From: Mimachlamys varia
Lineage: Eukaryota > Mollusca > Bivalvia > Pectinida > Pectinidae
Direction: 5' to 3'
DNA length: 64,000 nt
Assembly: GCA_947623455.1 (NCBI GenBank)
Contig: OX392532.1
Location: 4,051,501 to 4,115,500, forward strand
Position 1 is the first letter of the stretch. Each line of letters starts with the position of its first letter. The notes beneath the pieces were generated by a model, which was given only the letters and a program-made list of their open reading frames with translations, ran no database searches and had not been told where the DNA came from. Positions 1 to 13,154 of this stretch are shown piece after piece. A program made the position numbers and the translations under genes.

Positions 1-1665
1 TACTACAGGAATTTGTTCAATTGATAAAAGATGCATATTAAGGATCTGCTCTTGTGAGGTTTCAATCACGTTCAAATCTCGTTTTGATCTCACGTGAGAT
101 ATTTTTGTAATATCTAACAATGTATTATCCATTTCGATAGGAAATATGCATCTCAAAAATGTAGCAAACAATTAGATGTCTGTTATCTGAGGAACTTATT
201 TTAGAAGAATTTTTAAAAATGACCGTTATGGCGGCCAATTTGAAAATCAGTATTTCTGTGTATTTCTTCCCCTTCAGGAACGTCCAAAATTTCAAGATTT
301 TTGTGCTTGATTGATCATTTAAAATCGCCAGTGTGTCGCCATTTTTCAATACAGCAAGTTCATTTTTGCTGTACAACTTCTTTATGTTTATTATAAAGCA
401 ACTATTATGCAACAAAGATATTGTGTTACATTTTGGTTATGTTTTTAAGATATTTGGTGTAATTGAAGCGATTTTGATTTTTGAGTCAAGAATAGTGGAA
501 AAATAACACATTTGATAATGGGGCAAAAAACAAGCACGCTACCCCCCAGTTTTTATGACTGCTTTAGAATGAGAAAACCCATTTCCCTCTGATCTGCCAA
601 ATATCTAAAAAAGTTAGTCGCTAGGATTTTTTTTATAAAGCATCAAATCTGCAAAAACTGAGGAAAAATGGAGTATTTTCTCATTCAAAAACAAGGGGTA
701 GGGGTAAGTAAAATTTATTTTTTGAGCTAAAAAAATATTTTAAAGACTTTATTCTTCCATCATTAATAAGAAAATAACATTTTTGTCAATTCTGCAAACA
801 TTAATACATATCTGATCACAAATCTGGAAGATATTGAATGAAATTGTCCTGCGATTGGCCAAAACAGCATTTTTCACATAAATCACATGCTTTGCTCATT
901 TTGGTATCTTTGACCGAGCATAGCACAAAAACGAGTTCACTACCATATATTTCGTTTTGCATTTTCTGCTATGCAATGAACTCCCTTTTCCAAAAATGCA
1001 TATAAGAAATAAAGTTAGTCGTCAGAAAATTTCGACTTTTCACAAGAGAAGATCCTTAACGAAATTGGATGCTATCAAAAATTATGATTTTGACATCATG
1101 ATAATGGCAACAGGGCCATTCCGCTTTATTTATAGACAATATCAAAACCATTAAAACTATAGCAAGGTCGTACTGTTGTAAATGACCATACCAGGGACGT
1201 ATATGTGTCTCACATATACGTCACTGACCATACTCTGTATTATATTCACTATCTATAATACCATAAAGTAGTTCTGTAATTTGAATCATAGGTCTGAATT
1301 GAAATAATAAAAACCAATGTGTAAGTTGACAAATGTGTTAAGTGAATTGTACATTTGTGTATGTATATTGCAAAAGAATATAATTGACATTTTGACAGGA
1401 ATATTTTAATCCGACGTTATACCTGTGTTCACAATATCCGCCCCTACAGAAGTCCGTGTGGTAATCTATTAATTCTCAATCTGCTTTGGGTGGAAATGAG
1501 ACGTGTAGGTTGTGTGATGCCTTCCTTTATGTAACTGATTGGGTTTTAATCAGACATGAAGGACTCCCAGCGCCTCGCTTAATCCTCAGTTATATCAGGG
1601 AGGATTGGGACATCGTCATTCTCTCCTAGCTTATACACTCTCATAGCCACACTGGAATACCGTAT
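1..1665. other. Non-coding AT-rich DNA, no gene seen
   Basis: No convincing exon on either strand; the short open frames have no splice context or recognisable protein. A near-perfect hairpin lies at about 1195-1222, with 12-base arms (gacgtatatgtg) around a 3-base loop. The stretch is probably intron of the coiled-coil gene that ends at 7715, or intergenic. Confidence 0.5.
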
Positions 1666-1681
1666 ATGACCATCAAAACAT

Positions 1682-1806
1682 AAAGGATATTTAATGGTTT
1701 CCCATTAAATATCAAGTATATTTCACGAGGAATGAAAATATAAACAAAATCTGCCATACGAGTGAAATATATTTTATAATTAATAGGAAACCATTAAATC
1801 TCCTTT
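1682..1806. mobile_element. Small fold-back (MITE-like) element
   Basis: Two arms of about 50 bp are inverted copies of each other. The left arm starts aaaggatatttaatggtttc and the right arm, reverse-complemented, starts aaaggagatttaatggtttc. They meet around a short centre, about 125 bp in total, with no coding capacity. Fold-back structure is seen directly; calling it a transposon is inference. Confidence 0.6.
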
Positions 1807-2360
1807 AAATTAATTTTTCGAAGTTCCCAAAAGTCTGATTTCCTTTTCAGTCGGGACGGAGTGCATAATGCTTATATAGATTATTAATACATCAAAGGAT
1901 GAAGTTCTATCATTTGTTAAAAATATAGTAAAAAGACAAAAACATTAATAAAATCCATTAGATATCTTTTAATTTCCAAAATACTATACACGGTTTTGAA
2001 TTTCCTAACTTTATATGATCTGATTCTAAAATAACGAAAACATTGTAAACAAAATAATGCGCAATGATATTGGACCGAAACTTATATTGATATAAGTAGT
2101 GATGATAAGTTTTATCAATGTGATATTTTCTGACATTTGACTTGTCAAAATGTAATAAATAGAAAATAGTTATGATATTAAATGCCAATCCCGAAACTTT
2201 TAATGTTTTTATCATCGATCTGAGGAATTAACATAGTTATCAAAGAATGCATTTTAGTTACATTGTTTCTATGGTAATCAAAACGTGTCGGCAGTTGTTT
2301 ATTCTTTACAACTTACACATTTTCATTAGATAATATGTGTATCAACGTTAATAAATTAGA

Positions 2361-2675
2361 GAATACCAAAGCGTAACAAACTCATATCCGAACTCAAAAT
2401 CGATTAAACTAGAGGCATATTTGGAACAAAAGCAATATTAACACGGACACTCTCGTAAGACCAGGTGTTTCGGAAGGGTAAGCGTCTTCTGGCTCATCGA
2501 CGACACCCGCCATATAAATCTATGTCACATCCAAGTAAACATCAAGTTCTTAAAATGAAAATCGAGTATCATTGTCAATCACAAGTAAACACACTAATGA
2601 GCATACTCAAAAACGTCCATCTTCATATCACTTTAAGATGCAGACTATTTCTTAATGAGACAAAGATGATCCTTT
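2361..2675 (+). repeat. Dispersed repeat family A, copy 1
   Basis: A member of a ~345-bp interspersed family found about eight times in this window in both orientations. Copies begin near gaataccaaagcg, pass through a conserved core (gtaagcgtcttctg then tcatcgacgacacccgccat) and end near gatggcgaccataaa. No tRNA-like head or terminal inverted repeat was found, so its class is unknown. Confidence 0.65.
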
Positions 2676-2810
2676 ATTTGTATCACCACATGCGTTACAT
2701 TATGGATTTGTAAAACGAAATTGTTACCCTCTATCGAAGTAGTAACGATACAGACAAACTGTGCTGGTTTGTATTTAGGCTTGGCTTATTTATTTTAATT
2801 GACTTGTGTA

Positions 2811-3351
2811 TACCGTACTTTGGGATATTTTGGCGTCGCAACAATTTGACGGTTTTTGTTCAAAATAGGGTGGTTGAATATTGGTGCGCCAAATTGTGGC
2901 GTTTATGATCATGTGTGTTACATTTTGGCGTTTACCTAGAGCTATGTTATTGATATGTTTGTTCATTACATAAGGCTACATATCGAATGATGATCCTTAC
3001 GAAAATATAGCGTCTCAGTAACTCTGATTCAGCTGTATTATATAGTAGTTACGAAGTCGAACCAAGCTAATACAACAATGCATATGAAAATAACGTAAAT
3101 TTATGACAATTTAGATAAATTCACACCTTTGTTCACGTGTTTTTATCAGGAAACAATATTCCAACACAAGGACAGCACGCGGATATTAATTATGTGAATG
3201 TAGGAAATGAACGGAAAGACGGTTGCTAAAAGCCGGATATTGTTCCGACGATTTCTTCGTGAAATTTTTTGTGGTTTAATTTTGGCTCAATCACCACAGG
3301 CGCCAAATAAAATAAAATATAACCATTTCCAAAATATCCCAAAGTATGGTA
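2811..3351. mobile_element. Non-autonomous TIR DNA transposon, 541 bp
   Basis: Terminal inverted repeats of 23 bp with one mismatch: taccgtactttgggatattt at the left, and taccatactttgggatattt at the right when reverse-complemented. If the outer TA on each side is the target duplication, insertion would be Tc1/mariner-like. No transposase frame is present. Blocks resembling ttggcgcc occur inside both ends. Confidence 0.65.
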
Positions 3352-4970
3352 GGTATCTTTAAGTGGTATGATCAATGTGAACATGTCCGTTAAGACACTC
3401 AGCTATGGCAGCAATATAAATAAATAGTATTGGTGATTTACAGTAAGGATGAAATGGTGATCGGGTCTAATGCTACAAAACGAGATAATTATAGAGGACC
3501 AAAGAACTGCTATCTGTGGCTGGATAATACATTATCAAGGGAAATCATAATCAATTAACTTTGGACATTCGGAAATTGGTAAATTCATGTGTTGCGCATG
3601 GCAGCGGTCTGCTAATCAGTTCCTGCAATGGGAACGATAGTCTCTGATTCATTAACCTGGCCTTGTGATGTGGTAGGGTCGCTTTGTAGGAGATGTTGCT
3701 GTAGATAAAGTGATTATTAGATTTTAATTAACAAATGAAATTGACTCAAATAAATATTGATTGCTTCCCAACCTTGCTGTAAGGTTTTCTGCCTCTCTTC
3801 TATTTATATGTACCCTGTTAGCCATTCGTCCCAGATAGAACGTTATAGGCCTACCTCAAAGTGAACACCGCCGACGGTTGTTAACACTTCTTTTTCTTCT
3901 ACATCTTCCGTCTAAGTGTCCGACGCGAAAGAGCGCAAGTAACACTGGTTAGGGGTTCCAAATGAGAAATGGCAGTTAGATAAACTAATTGTAATGATTT
4001 ATTTAAAGGATGGCAAAACAATGTACATCGGAGTGGTTTATTTCGTAGAGAGAGAGGGAGAGCATTGAAACCAAAGATAATCGATTTAAAGGCATTCAGA
4101 TCTGGTGATTGGGCGATTAGGCTAGAGCTGTTCGGATGGAATCCCATGTGACATTTGGTTGCTGACTCGTTAGTGTGGAATATTTATCTAAAATGAAGTG
4201 ATTTGATTTCCTGGCATCTGTCAAACATGAAATCAACCGATATCTCTGATGCTCTGCTGAATATGCAAAGCGCCGCTTGGGGAAATAAATGCAGTTGATC
4301 TGGAAAAAAACGAATAGAGACCTCAGTTATCTATCAAAACTACTATCGACTGTTTAACAATATACATTTTATATCAACTGTGCCAGGGCTTTATTCACAA
4401 AGCGTCTGCAGGCAAACACGTCTTAGATGCATGCATTACAAAAATGTTTTATATGTATTATTATTTTTTTCGTTTTTGCTTTTAATCTCGCATTCTTATT
4501 GGTTCTTCAATTTTCTGTTTTATATTCTATAATCCTCTGGATATGATATGGCGATATATGCATATACATGAATGTATCGAGAACCATAGTTACGGGTTGT
4601 ACAGCGAATGGGATAACATCAATTACTTTATCACTACGCGCCTCTAAGGAAGGTATCTTACTAGCTACAGGAATATTGATTGATGCTAAACATTTCAAAT
4701 TAGTATAAATGAAAATGTCCAAAACCGAAAACCATCCTACCAATGAACTTCATTAGGTCGGGAACCTATTCGCTGGAAGTAATGACAGGCTTAGCGTCGT
4801 GGGTTAACCGTTTATGGTAACATCAGTCGATTGTATAAACGGGTCGTCCTTGACCTTATGTTTTGAAATTGTTTTCAGTATTTCACTCATGTTTTGTATA
4901 TAGTGTGTAACTGACTAAACGAACAAGCATCTACTTGCGAAAGAAAAGAAAATAAGAACTCAAATTTACC
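3352..4970. other. Non-coding stretch, nothing recognised
   Basis: No exon, RNA gene or clear repeat was recognised. The open frames on the minus strand (3899-4147 and 4507-4743) have no family signature or convincing splice sites. Confidence 0.4.
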
Positions 4971-4974
4971 AATT

Positions 4975-5395
4975 AACCCAAGGGAATATATACAGTGGGA
5001 ACAAGGCAAGATTTACATGGAAACCCTCCGCATAGAAAATAAGACCAGGTGTTCCGGAAGAGTCAAGATGTTCGAGATATGCAGGTTGCTTGTGACAATT
5101 GTCGTCATCTTTGTTTTTTTGAAAAAATATTCTGATACCTTCAGGATATAATGGTGGACGTTTCTGAATATGCTCATTAGTATGCCATCTGGTTACATTT
5201 GTATGTAATATAATTATCAGTTTTCACTTTAGGGACCTGACATTGACTTATATGTCACCTAGGTTTACATGGCATGTGTCGTTAATGGCGCAGACAATGC
5301 TTACTCTTCCGGAACACCTGGTATGGTTGATAATCGATTTTGAAGTCAGATTATTGTTTTGTTGATGCTTTAGTATTTCCAATTCAGTTATTGTC
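4975..5395. repeat. Dispersed repeat family A, two opposed partial copies
   Basis: A truncated forward copy (about 4990-5080, including accaggtgttccggaagagt) is followed by a reverse-oriented copy (about 5135-5390, including cttactcttccggaacacct and a tail resembling attgttttgttgatgcttta). The two could fold on each other. They sit just upstream of the coiled-coil exon at 5538. Confidence 0.55.
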
Positions 5396-5537
5396 CTGCT
5401 ACTGAAGCGTTCTGCAAAAGTCTGCACATTAAAAATCTGTAAGGCAGTCCTGTTCATGGACATTTGGAGCCAGGCCCATGTTGTTTAATTAATTCATACA
5501 TGCTTTTCTCCATTTAAACGTGTCCCTGTATTTTCAG

Positions 5538-7715
5538 TACTTTTCCGGGAACACCGGCGCCTGGCCAATAAATTAACGAAGGATGAGATGAAGGCACTGC
5601 GCGGCTACCTCAACAACTGTTTGATGCAAGAACACGGAGAAATGGTGTTTGAGCTGGACAACCTGAAAACATCATATAATGCAAAGGTGGGCTATCTAAT
5701 ACAAGATGTTTAAGTTTGTATGTTAGCACATAATCTTTTTTGATATAAGAATGAATCAAAATGTAATAAAACAACAAACTTTGAATTAAGTTTTCTGACG
5801 TTGCTGTTTGGGGTGTCAATAATTAAAACATTTGCACTCGTTTGAACACTTTAAAATACATGTCCATACAATAGCGTAATACGATTAAGGTCGTCAGATA
5901 AAGACAAGTGCATGTATATGATATGAAATTACCATGATTATAATTAACACTGATTTAAACATGTAAACGAAATATGTCAAATTAAATGGCATTGACGGTT
6001 AAATGGTTATTTTAGTTTCATAAAAAAAGTGGTGTTAAATATTCGAAAAATACTCAAATTGTTGATTTGTATCAAATGAATATAAAACTACTGTTCCGTT
6101 GAGCTGAAATGGAGTTTCTAGCTTCAGCTACTCGCTCGCTCTCACGCGCACGTACGCACACACGCATACATGTGTCGGTATCAATATGTCCAGATCAAAT
6201 ATATATATCGTATGTATATCATATCTTCATTGATCATTGCAGGTGTTTGAACTCGAAGACAAGTTGTCCGAAACACAGAAGGAACTGAAGTTTAAAACTG
6301 ACCTTCTCGAGCAGTACAAATCCAGCGACAGTAGTTTAGCTATGGTACACAAACAGCGCGAGAAGAGGTTAGAACATAAACAGTCTTTTCTCCTTCTAGA
6401 CCTGGAAAAGGGGCAGGACGCCTTAAAGTCACTCAGCGAACAGCGACAGACGTTAGAGTCTGACCTCCAACAGAGGGAGAAGGTCATTGAAGAACAAACT
6501 CGAAAAATTGAGGGCTTGAAGCTTGTCATTGCTGAACAAAACAACATTAAAAACCAAAACGTCGAGGACCGCACTCACAAACTAGGCCAGGAAGTTCTTA
6601 AGCTCAAACTAGACGTGGACCAATGTAATAAAGAGTGTCAAAAATTAAGAGAGGAAAAACTTCAACTTCTCAGAGACAAAAACAAACTAGAAGGGGAGTT
6701 AGAGGAACAAGTTCGTCAGGGGAATGACATGAAGGACACAATGCAGAATCTCCGTAAACAAATGGCCTCTAAATGTGAGCAATTATCCATGCTACAATAT
6801 CAGTTAGACTTGGAAAAGAAGAAAATGACAGATTTTCAAAGAGAGATTCAAATGAAAGACAACTTTGGCCAAACACCAAGACGCGGCAGTTATGATCAAG
6901 ATTCCAACGAAATGACGAGGATCAGGGGCGACTCTTACAGGTCCCAGGTGCAATTCCTTGAATGTCGGATTAAATTATTGGAAGAAAAAATCGCCATGTA
7001 TCGGAGTCAGGTCCGTGATATGAGCCGGGAGATTACAGATATTGCCGAGGACGTGACCAAGTCATCACATCTGAAAGACCGGATATTTGTCCATGGGACA
7101 ACCATCGTGGAAAAAATTCAACGCGAATTACACGAAAACATAGTGTCGAGGAGAACTAAACTTGAAGCTTCCCTTGACGAGGTTTTAAGAATGGCACCGA
7201 TAGCCATTTCTAAAGAAGCATGTGAAATCCGAGCCGATGCGCTAACGTTAAAAAAGCAAGCAGAAGTCCACCGCGTCAACGACGTCCTTGTTAGATCGTC
7301 ACGTCTTCTGACAAGGGTTGATGCTTGTGAAAAAACTAAATTTTCCGGGAAATTTTTAGCAGGGGGTACGCATGTCATTCCGAGCGGAAATAATACAAAC
7401 AACAACGTACGGCCAAAGTCGGAAATACGTCAAAAGAAGGACGACAGTCAGGAAAAGTGTTTCACCATTGTCACAAAGAAACAGCCAAACGGCCATCTTC
7501 TCTCCAGACCTCGACAGTTAAATGGGTCTGCACTTCCGCTTTGGAAACGGAAACACTCGTTGTCAATGGATATGACCAACAGTATATCTCCAGCACTCAT
7601 TGACCTCAACCTCAGTCCTGGTGGCTCGCCCTCTCCGAAGGACAAGAGGGCATTCTTTCCCAACAGTCAGAGTATGGCAGCCATCGACAGCAAGCGGTCT
7701 CTGCCAGAATCTTAA
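5538..7715 (+). CDS. Coiled-coil protein, last two exons (5' end outside window)
   Basis: Two exons, 5538-5686 and 6243-7715. The first follows a ttttcag acceptor, begins with two bases of a split codon (its other two frames hit stops) and ends at a GT donor after ...SYNAK. The second follows ...attgcag in phase 0 and reads VFELEDKL, so the heptad pattern continues across the join. The visible C-terminal part is about 540 residues. Roughly the first 230 residues of exon 2 are a charged Leu/Glu/Lys/Gln coiled coil. A second helical block follows (about 235-375), then a Ser/Pro/Asn-rich, basic, probably disordered tail ending in LPES. It looks like a cytoskeletal or scaffold protein, but I do not recognise the family and assign no function. 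Upstream exons were not found in the window. Confidence 0.8.
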
Positions 7716-7745
7716 CTTATAAGCCTCGTAGAAACTAGCGTTGGC

Positions 7746-7751
7746 AATAAA
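7746..7751 (+). terminator. Poly(A) signal of the coiled-coil gene
   Basis: AATAAA lies 31 bases after the stop codon at 7713-7715. It is the nearest canonical hexamer and would give a very short 3' UTR; signals further downstream may also be used. Confidence 0.45.
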
Positions 7752-8462
7752 TACCGTAGATTTAAAATGCACCCTCGCTATGCCTGTAAGTAGCTAGATG
7801 CCGTGATGTCGAAGTGTACACACGTGCCCTGTATACTGTATATGTGTTGATGTAAATATTGACGCGTACTTGTTTAAATATTTTCCAATGTACATGTACC
7901 TCAAATTAACAAATCGTCGATGTATGCTTTGACGAAATCTTTTTTTTATTATGGCATGTTCCATACATTTTTACTTGAAAATTCTCTTCATATTTCGTAT
8001 CAATTTATTATTACATAATTGGTCATAGAAGTGTATGTTTATGTATCGGTTTACATTCCATTCATTCATCAAGATAACGGAAGTATAGTTTGATCATGAC
8101 CAGAAAGATTTGTTTCCTCGGTTACATATGATTAAACTAGAATGACATTGATATTTTCACGCAGCTATATTCATGTTTACGCATGGTTACTAAATATCTC
8201 ATAAACATACGTTTGCAAGGATCGGGTGTTTTTCGGTTTATTTCGATAATATTAAATGTTTTCCTCACACGTAAATGTCACATCTTATACATACAATGTA
8301 TATGTATAGCCGATAAACGATATTAATCTATTTCGATTTGTAAGTTTCTATTTTGTATAAACATTGACTTTGAATCCCAACAAAATCAGTATAATTTTTC
8401 AAATTTCCATTTGATCTATTTCCAATACTTAAACATTAATGTAGAGGTTGTGAAAAAGCCAG

Positions 8463-8803
8463 TGAATACCAAGCGTCAGCAAAACTCCAATCCGAACTGA
8501 AAATTGATTAAACTAGAGGCAAAATATCAACAAAGGAAAGATTTACATGAATGCCCTCGTAAACGTACAAGAAAATAAAACAAGATGTTCCGGAAAAGTA
8601 AGCGTCGTCTGCTTCATCGACGACACCCGCCATGTAAATCTAGGTATATTAAAAGTAAATGTCATGACATAAAACAGAGAACTAAAGCATACAATCTCTT
8701 TCACAGTAAGCAGGCATATCAATGAGTATATTAAAAAAACAACTCTTCATAGCATGCAAGGATGTAGAATATTTCTTAATGAGTCCAAGATGGCGACCAT
8801 AAA
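8463..8803 (+). repeat. Dispersed repeat family A, near full-length copy
   Basis: Runs from gaataccaagcgtcag to gagtccaagatggcgaccat. It carries the conserved core (gtaagcgtcgtctgcttcat, then cgacgacacccgccatgtaa) and is one of the best copies for defining the family consensus. Confidence 0.65.
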
Positions 8804-10190
8804 CCTTGCTCGTATTCTTCATCAACCTGTATTTCTCGAATCCTAGTACCTTGTTCCATATAAAACACTATATCTTCAAGGAGAATCTTTTGTGGCTTCT
8901 GGCAATATAAAATCAGTGTCATTATATTGGGCTATCGAATTCATGACTGATATGAATTGCATCTTAATTCCATATGGTTTCATGTACACTGCATTGTTAC
9001 AGGGAGTTTCTATTGTTACAGGGAGTTTCTACCGGTAATAATGGTTAGTATAATATTAACTACTACCAATTACCATGGCTATCATAGAGAAAGGAACGCT
9101 CATTTAAATATCTACCTTGCTTGTACATGTACATATCTACTGGTATTAATGGAAATATCAATGACAGAATCATCATTGGCCGACAGAACGGATGAAGGGA
9201 CATGTCGGTCTTACTTTCATATACCGCAGGACGTTGATATCACTTATTTCCAAACCAATTAACTCTATAGAAACAATGTACGAAGATGTATATATCTCTC
9301 ATATCCCTTCATCTTGGATAAAGTTTGCCCATAAAGGAAAGCTACATGTCTATCATATATACCATATCACTCGAAAACGACGCGATGTCACGAATACGGT
9401 ATGCTATGATGCTTAAAGGAAAAAAAGGCGACGTGTTGAAATGAAAACCTTTCGCCAAAAAAATATCGCAAACATTAGAAAGCTGAGATTTTGTTTTATG
9501 TTTGCTTGCAATTATGGACAGACTTAATCTCGCTGGCTGATTCGTTTTCGTCAAAAAAGGGAAAAGTTGAAATTTTCAAAATGGTTGCCAGTCAAAATGT
9601 ATTTTCATCGATATCGAGCTTATTCAGGTAGTTGAAATGAGAGCAAAATACTCTTTTATGACATGTGATATAAGATATGGAAATTCAACTTTGTTTTGCA
9701 AAATCCCTCGGCAAAGCCTCGTGTGTTACCAAAATCCTCGGATGCAGACTCCCTATCTTCTACTCCTGGTCATGAATGAGTCTGATGATCTACCATGCTC
9801 ATACAATGTATATATTTACTTTGTACAACATTAACATTATTCAAATAGTTCTACCATTAATACTTTTGTTTGTTATGTAATACAAAGTTCCATTGTTACT
9901 AGTATAAAGATGTATAAATATATTTTGTAAAAAAATTGTAATAATGCGTTGTGAATGATTATTTTGTAAACGACATATTTTGACTTCCTGTTTGAGCATG
10001 ATATGTACAACAAGAGATGGTGTCAAAGCCATCCTATGCTCGCCTGTACACACACAATTCGTAATGTTGTATTTACTGTGTAGTATACATAATGATTATA
10101 CCATGTCATAAAGAATCACAAGAAAATGTCATGAAATAACCGTGTTACAACCTCATATCAACTATACAAAATTTGTATTCATAATGGGCA
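8804..10190. other. Non-coding stretch, nothing recognised
   Basis: Only a short direct duplication (ttgttacagggagtttct, twice near 8990-9030) is seen. No exon or RNA gene was recognised. Confidence 0.4.
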
Positions 10191-10194
10191 TTCA

Positions 10195-10500
10195 AGCGGA
10201 AAATATAGATCAAATCCAGTATCCGAAGGTGAGCATGTGCCGTGTATCCTTAGACACATCAAACACGTATGTTTGGTTGATGTAGGACTTATAGTTACTT
10301 CACAACGAACTCAACCATTCTCCTTAACCAAACTCACTAAGTCCGCAAACATGATAATTGAAGCGGAAAATATAAGTCAAATCCAGCACCCGAAGGTTAG
10401 AATGTGCTGTGTATCCTTAGACACATCAAGCATGTAAGTTTGGTTGATGTAGGACTTATAGTTACTTCACAATGGACTCAACCATTCTTCTTAACCATTT
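10195..10500 (+). repeat. 167-bp tandem duplication
   Basis: About 1.8 copies of a 167-bp unit. The block gtttggttgatgtaggactt occurs at 10271 and again at 10438, and gcggaaaatata precedes each copy. The copies differ by scattered substitutions. The short open frames here follow from the duplication and are not supported as genes. Confidence 0.7.
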
Positions 10501-10989
10501 TCACGCTGACGCTCACGCCGGGGGTATTACAATACACTGTAGCTCTCCCTGCTCTTCGAACAGGCGAGCTAAAAATAAATGTATATCCATATGTATGATA
10601 ACCAATACCTGGTTTTCACAAAGACAGGTGCGATCAGCGGCAACTGGTCAGTTAACAAACAGTTTATATCTGTAAAGAAAAGATGTCGAATGGTCGTGAT
10701 ATTTTTGTTTCACTGTAAAAAAAAACAACAATTTTACTGCACGGCACAATGACATGAAAACAATGGATGTTTAGAAACAGCAACTGCAAAACATTGATGA
10801 AGTAAAAAACAATTCGACATCATCGAAAATCATACAATTACAATAAAATTATTATTTTACATGTGTTTTTATACTTCGAAATCAATACTCGTTTTACCTA
10901 CGACAGGAAATTCACATTTTAACCTTCGTATCATCAATTTAACACTAAGTGTATATGATACTTTGTGTTTAATTTATTAATAAATAACA

Positions 10990-11125
10990 CGGAAACACAA
11001 ATGACGAAGGAAGCCAGTTTTTGACTCGTGCCCTCTCTGGCCTCGAACTAACGATCTCCGGCACCAAATCGCCTAGCCAAAAATAACTGCGGCCGTTACC
11101 ACTGCGCCAACTCGTCGATATATAA
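10990..11125 (-). mobile_element. tRNA-derived SINE head
   Basis: On the minus strand a box-A-like sequence (ttggcgcagtggtaacg) is followed about 40 bases later by a box-B-like sequence (tagttcgaggcc), the internal RNA polymerase III promoter layout of a tRNA. Acceptor-stem pairing is not evident, so this is better read as a SINE or tRNA relic than a working tRNA. Confidence 0.5.
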
Positions 11126-12104
11126 TTTGTTTGCAGGACAAACACACTCAGTAAGACACATGTACAACTGTATAAAATATCATGGCTGTAAATAAAATAT
11201 ATATTTTGTGTAAAGCATACGTTTTTCTCCAAATCTGTATTGCTGTTCAGTCTGGTTTTAAGAGTTATTTCCCTTATACCAACAAACTTTGATTTTTTTT
11301 CTATGTGGAGTTTCATCATCTGATCATAGTCGAAAAACAGTTCACACTAGATGAATAGCATTACTTTGTTTTGAAAACGAGATTAAATCATTCATGGTGA
11401 AAGTATGAAAAAAACAACAAGAAAGGACTCATTTCGCAAGATTTTGTTTTATTTGATACCGTTAACAACTAACTGGTTTCTTGTACAAAAATAGACACCC
11501 ACTCACAAGCTCATTCTTGCTGTTACACCTGGTGCATTATTTAACGTGATTGTGCTGCATGTACAACTTTGATTCTGGTACAGACCACGTGGTTACCCAA
11601 TGTTGAACTGGTGACCGGGGCAGTGTAAGATATATCGACAATACACTTCCCTCACCAAACTTTAGAACGAAACAGGAACCTGTTTTATCATCTAGTATTA
11701 AGCACCCTACTTCGCATCAAAAACAATCTTAATTTCCAAAATGGATACTTCTTTATATGTCATTGGTAAACTCTTACATGTACATGTAGCACTCCAAAAA
11801 GAGCAATGTAAACCTGATACATGTAACACTATATGTTTAATTGTAACACAAAAAACTTTTTTGTTGTTGATAAGTATGGCACATTTAACTTTTTAAACAA
11901 AATAGTTCACGGTATACATTGTTCGTCGTAGATCTGCTTTTCTGAGTTATCGTGATAAATTACCGCCACAATATTTCACCGAGATATTATATTATATTAA
12001 TTATAACACAACTGAAATATGTTACACATAGATACATGTCACAATCTCGCATATTTAATATCGACTAGTGAAGATCAATATAACATCAAGTAAGATGTAT
12101 ACAA

Positions 12105-12290
12105 ACATATAATTCTTTCAAAGTCACAGACAATAATGAGCAACACACACTATATCAGACTGATAAACGTCACGACGGGAAACGTGACATCATAAAACAT
12201 CGCCACATAACGTCATTCAGTCATTCAACAAACGCCCGAGAAACAACATCTCAACATGAAGTCAATCAGTAATTCAACAAACGCCCGAGA
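12105..12290. repeat. Left arm of an 8-kb-spaced inverted repeat
   Basis: This ~185-bp block is an inverted copy of 20190-20350. Shared stretches include acaataatgagc, acacactatatcaga and acgtgacatcataaaacatcg. It ends in 49-bp-type repeat sequence (attcaacaaacgcccgag), the same unit that forms the array at 19836-20260 in the opposite orientation. Confidence 0.75.
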
Positions 12291-12339
12291 ATCAAAGGTT
12301 TCAATCAATTGACTATACGTACGGGTACAACAGAATGAG

Positions 12340-12840
12340 GTGACAAAACAACAAATGTCAGACTAGTAGATAAAGTAAATGTAAATTAAATAAACAAAAA
12401 AGAGACAAACGTCAGACCAGTATTGTACATGTAGTTAAAGTAAATTAACTAAATAAAGAGGTGACAAAACAAACGTCAGACCAGTATTGTACATGTAGTT
12501 AAAGTAAATTAACTAAATAAAGAGGTGACAAAACAAACGTCAGACCAGTATTGTACATGTAGTTAATGTAAATTAACTAAATAAAGAAGTGACAAAACAA
12601 ACGTCAGACTAGTATTGTACATGTAGTTAAAGTAAATTAACTAAATAAAGAGGTGACAAAACAAACGTCAGACCAGTATTGTACATGTAGTTAATGTAAA
12701 TTAACTAAATAAAGAGGTGACAAAACAAACGTCAGACCAGTATTGTACATGTAGTTAAAGTAAATTAACTAAATAAAGAGGTGACAAAACAAACGTCAGA
12801 CCATGGCCAGTAGTTAAAGTAAATTAACTTAACAAAGATC
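12340..12840 (+). repeat. 64-bp tandem repeat array
   Basis: About seven copies of a 64-bp unit containing gtgacaaaacaaacgtcaga and tattgtacatgtagttaa; gtgaca recurs at 12461 and 12525. Outer copies are more diverged, inner ones nearly identical. No coding potential. Confidence 0.85.
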
Positions 12841-13154
12841 TGACTAAACAACTTTTAACAAACTGAATACCAAAAAACAAAACTCAAAAGTAAATACAAA
12901 TTTAAGGTAATAAACGTACATATGTAAGTATATTATAATTTGACCTTTAAGAGATTGAAAAGAATACATTTGAGCACATTTTCCTTCGTATAATAAAAAT
13001 GATGTGGCTTCATATTTCTTTTTATCATCAAATCAGACCATATAAAGATCACCCGAAACAAAGGGATTGTCCACCATTCACCTGTTAGATAACGCAGCGG
13101 AATACAGAAGGATGTGTTATAACTATGTCAAGAAGCGAGTCAGGAAATAGAGAA

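Noticed and set aside
7118..7772. Minus-strand frames opposite the coiled-coil exon
   Set aside because: Shadows of the plus-strand coding sequence.
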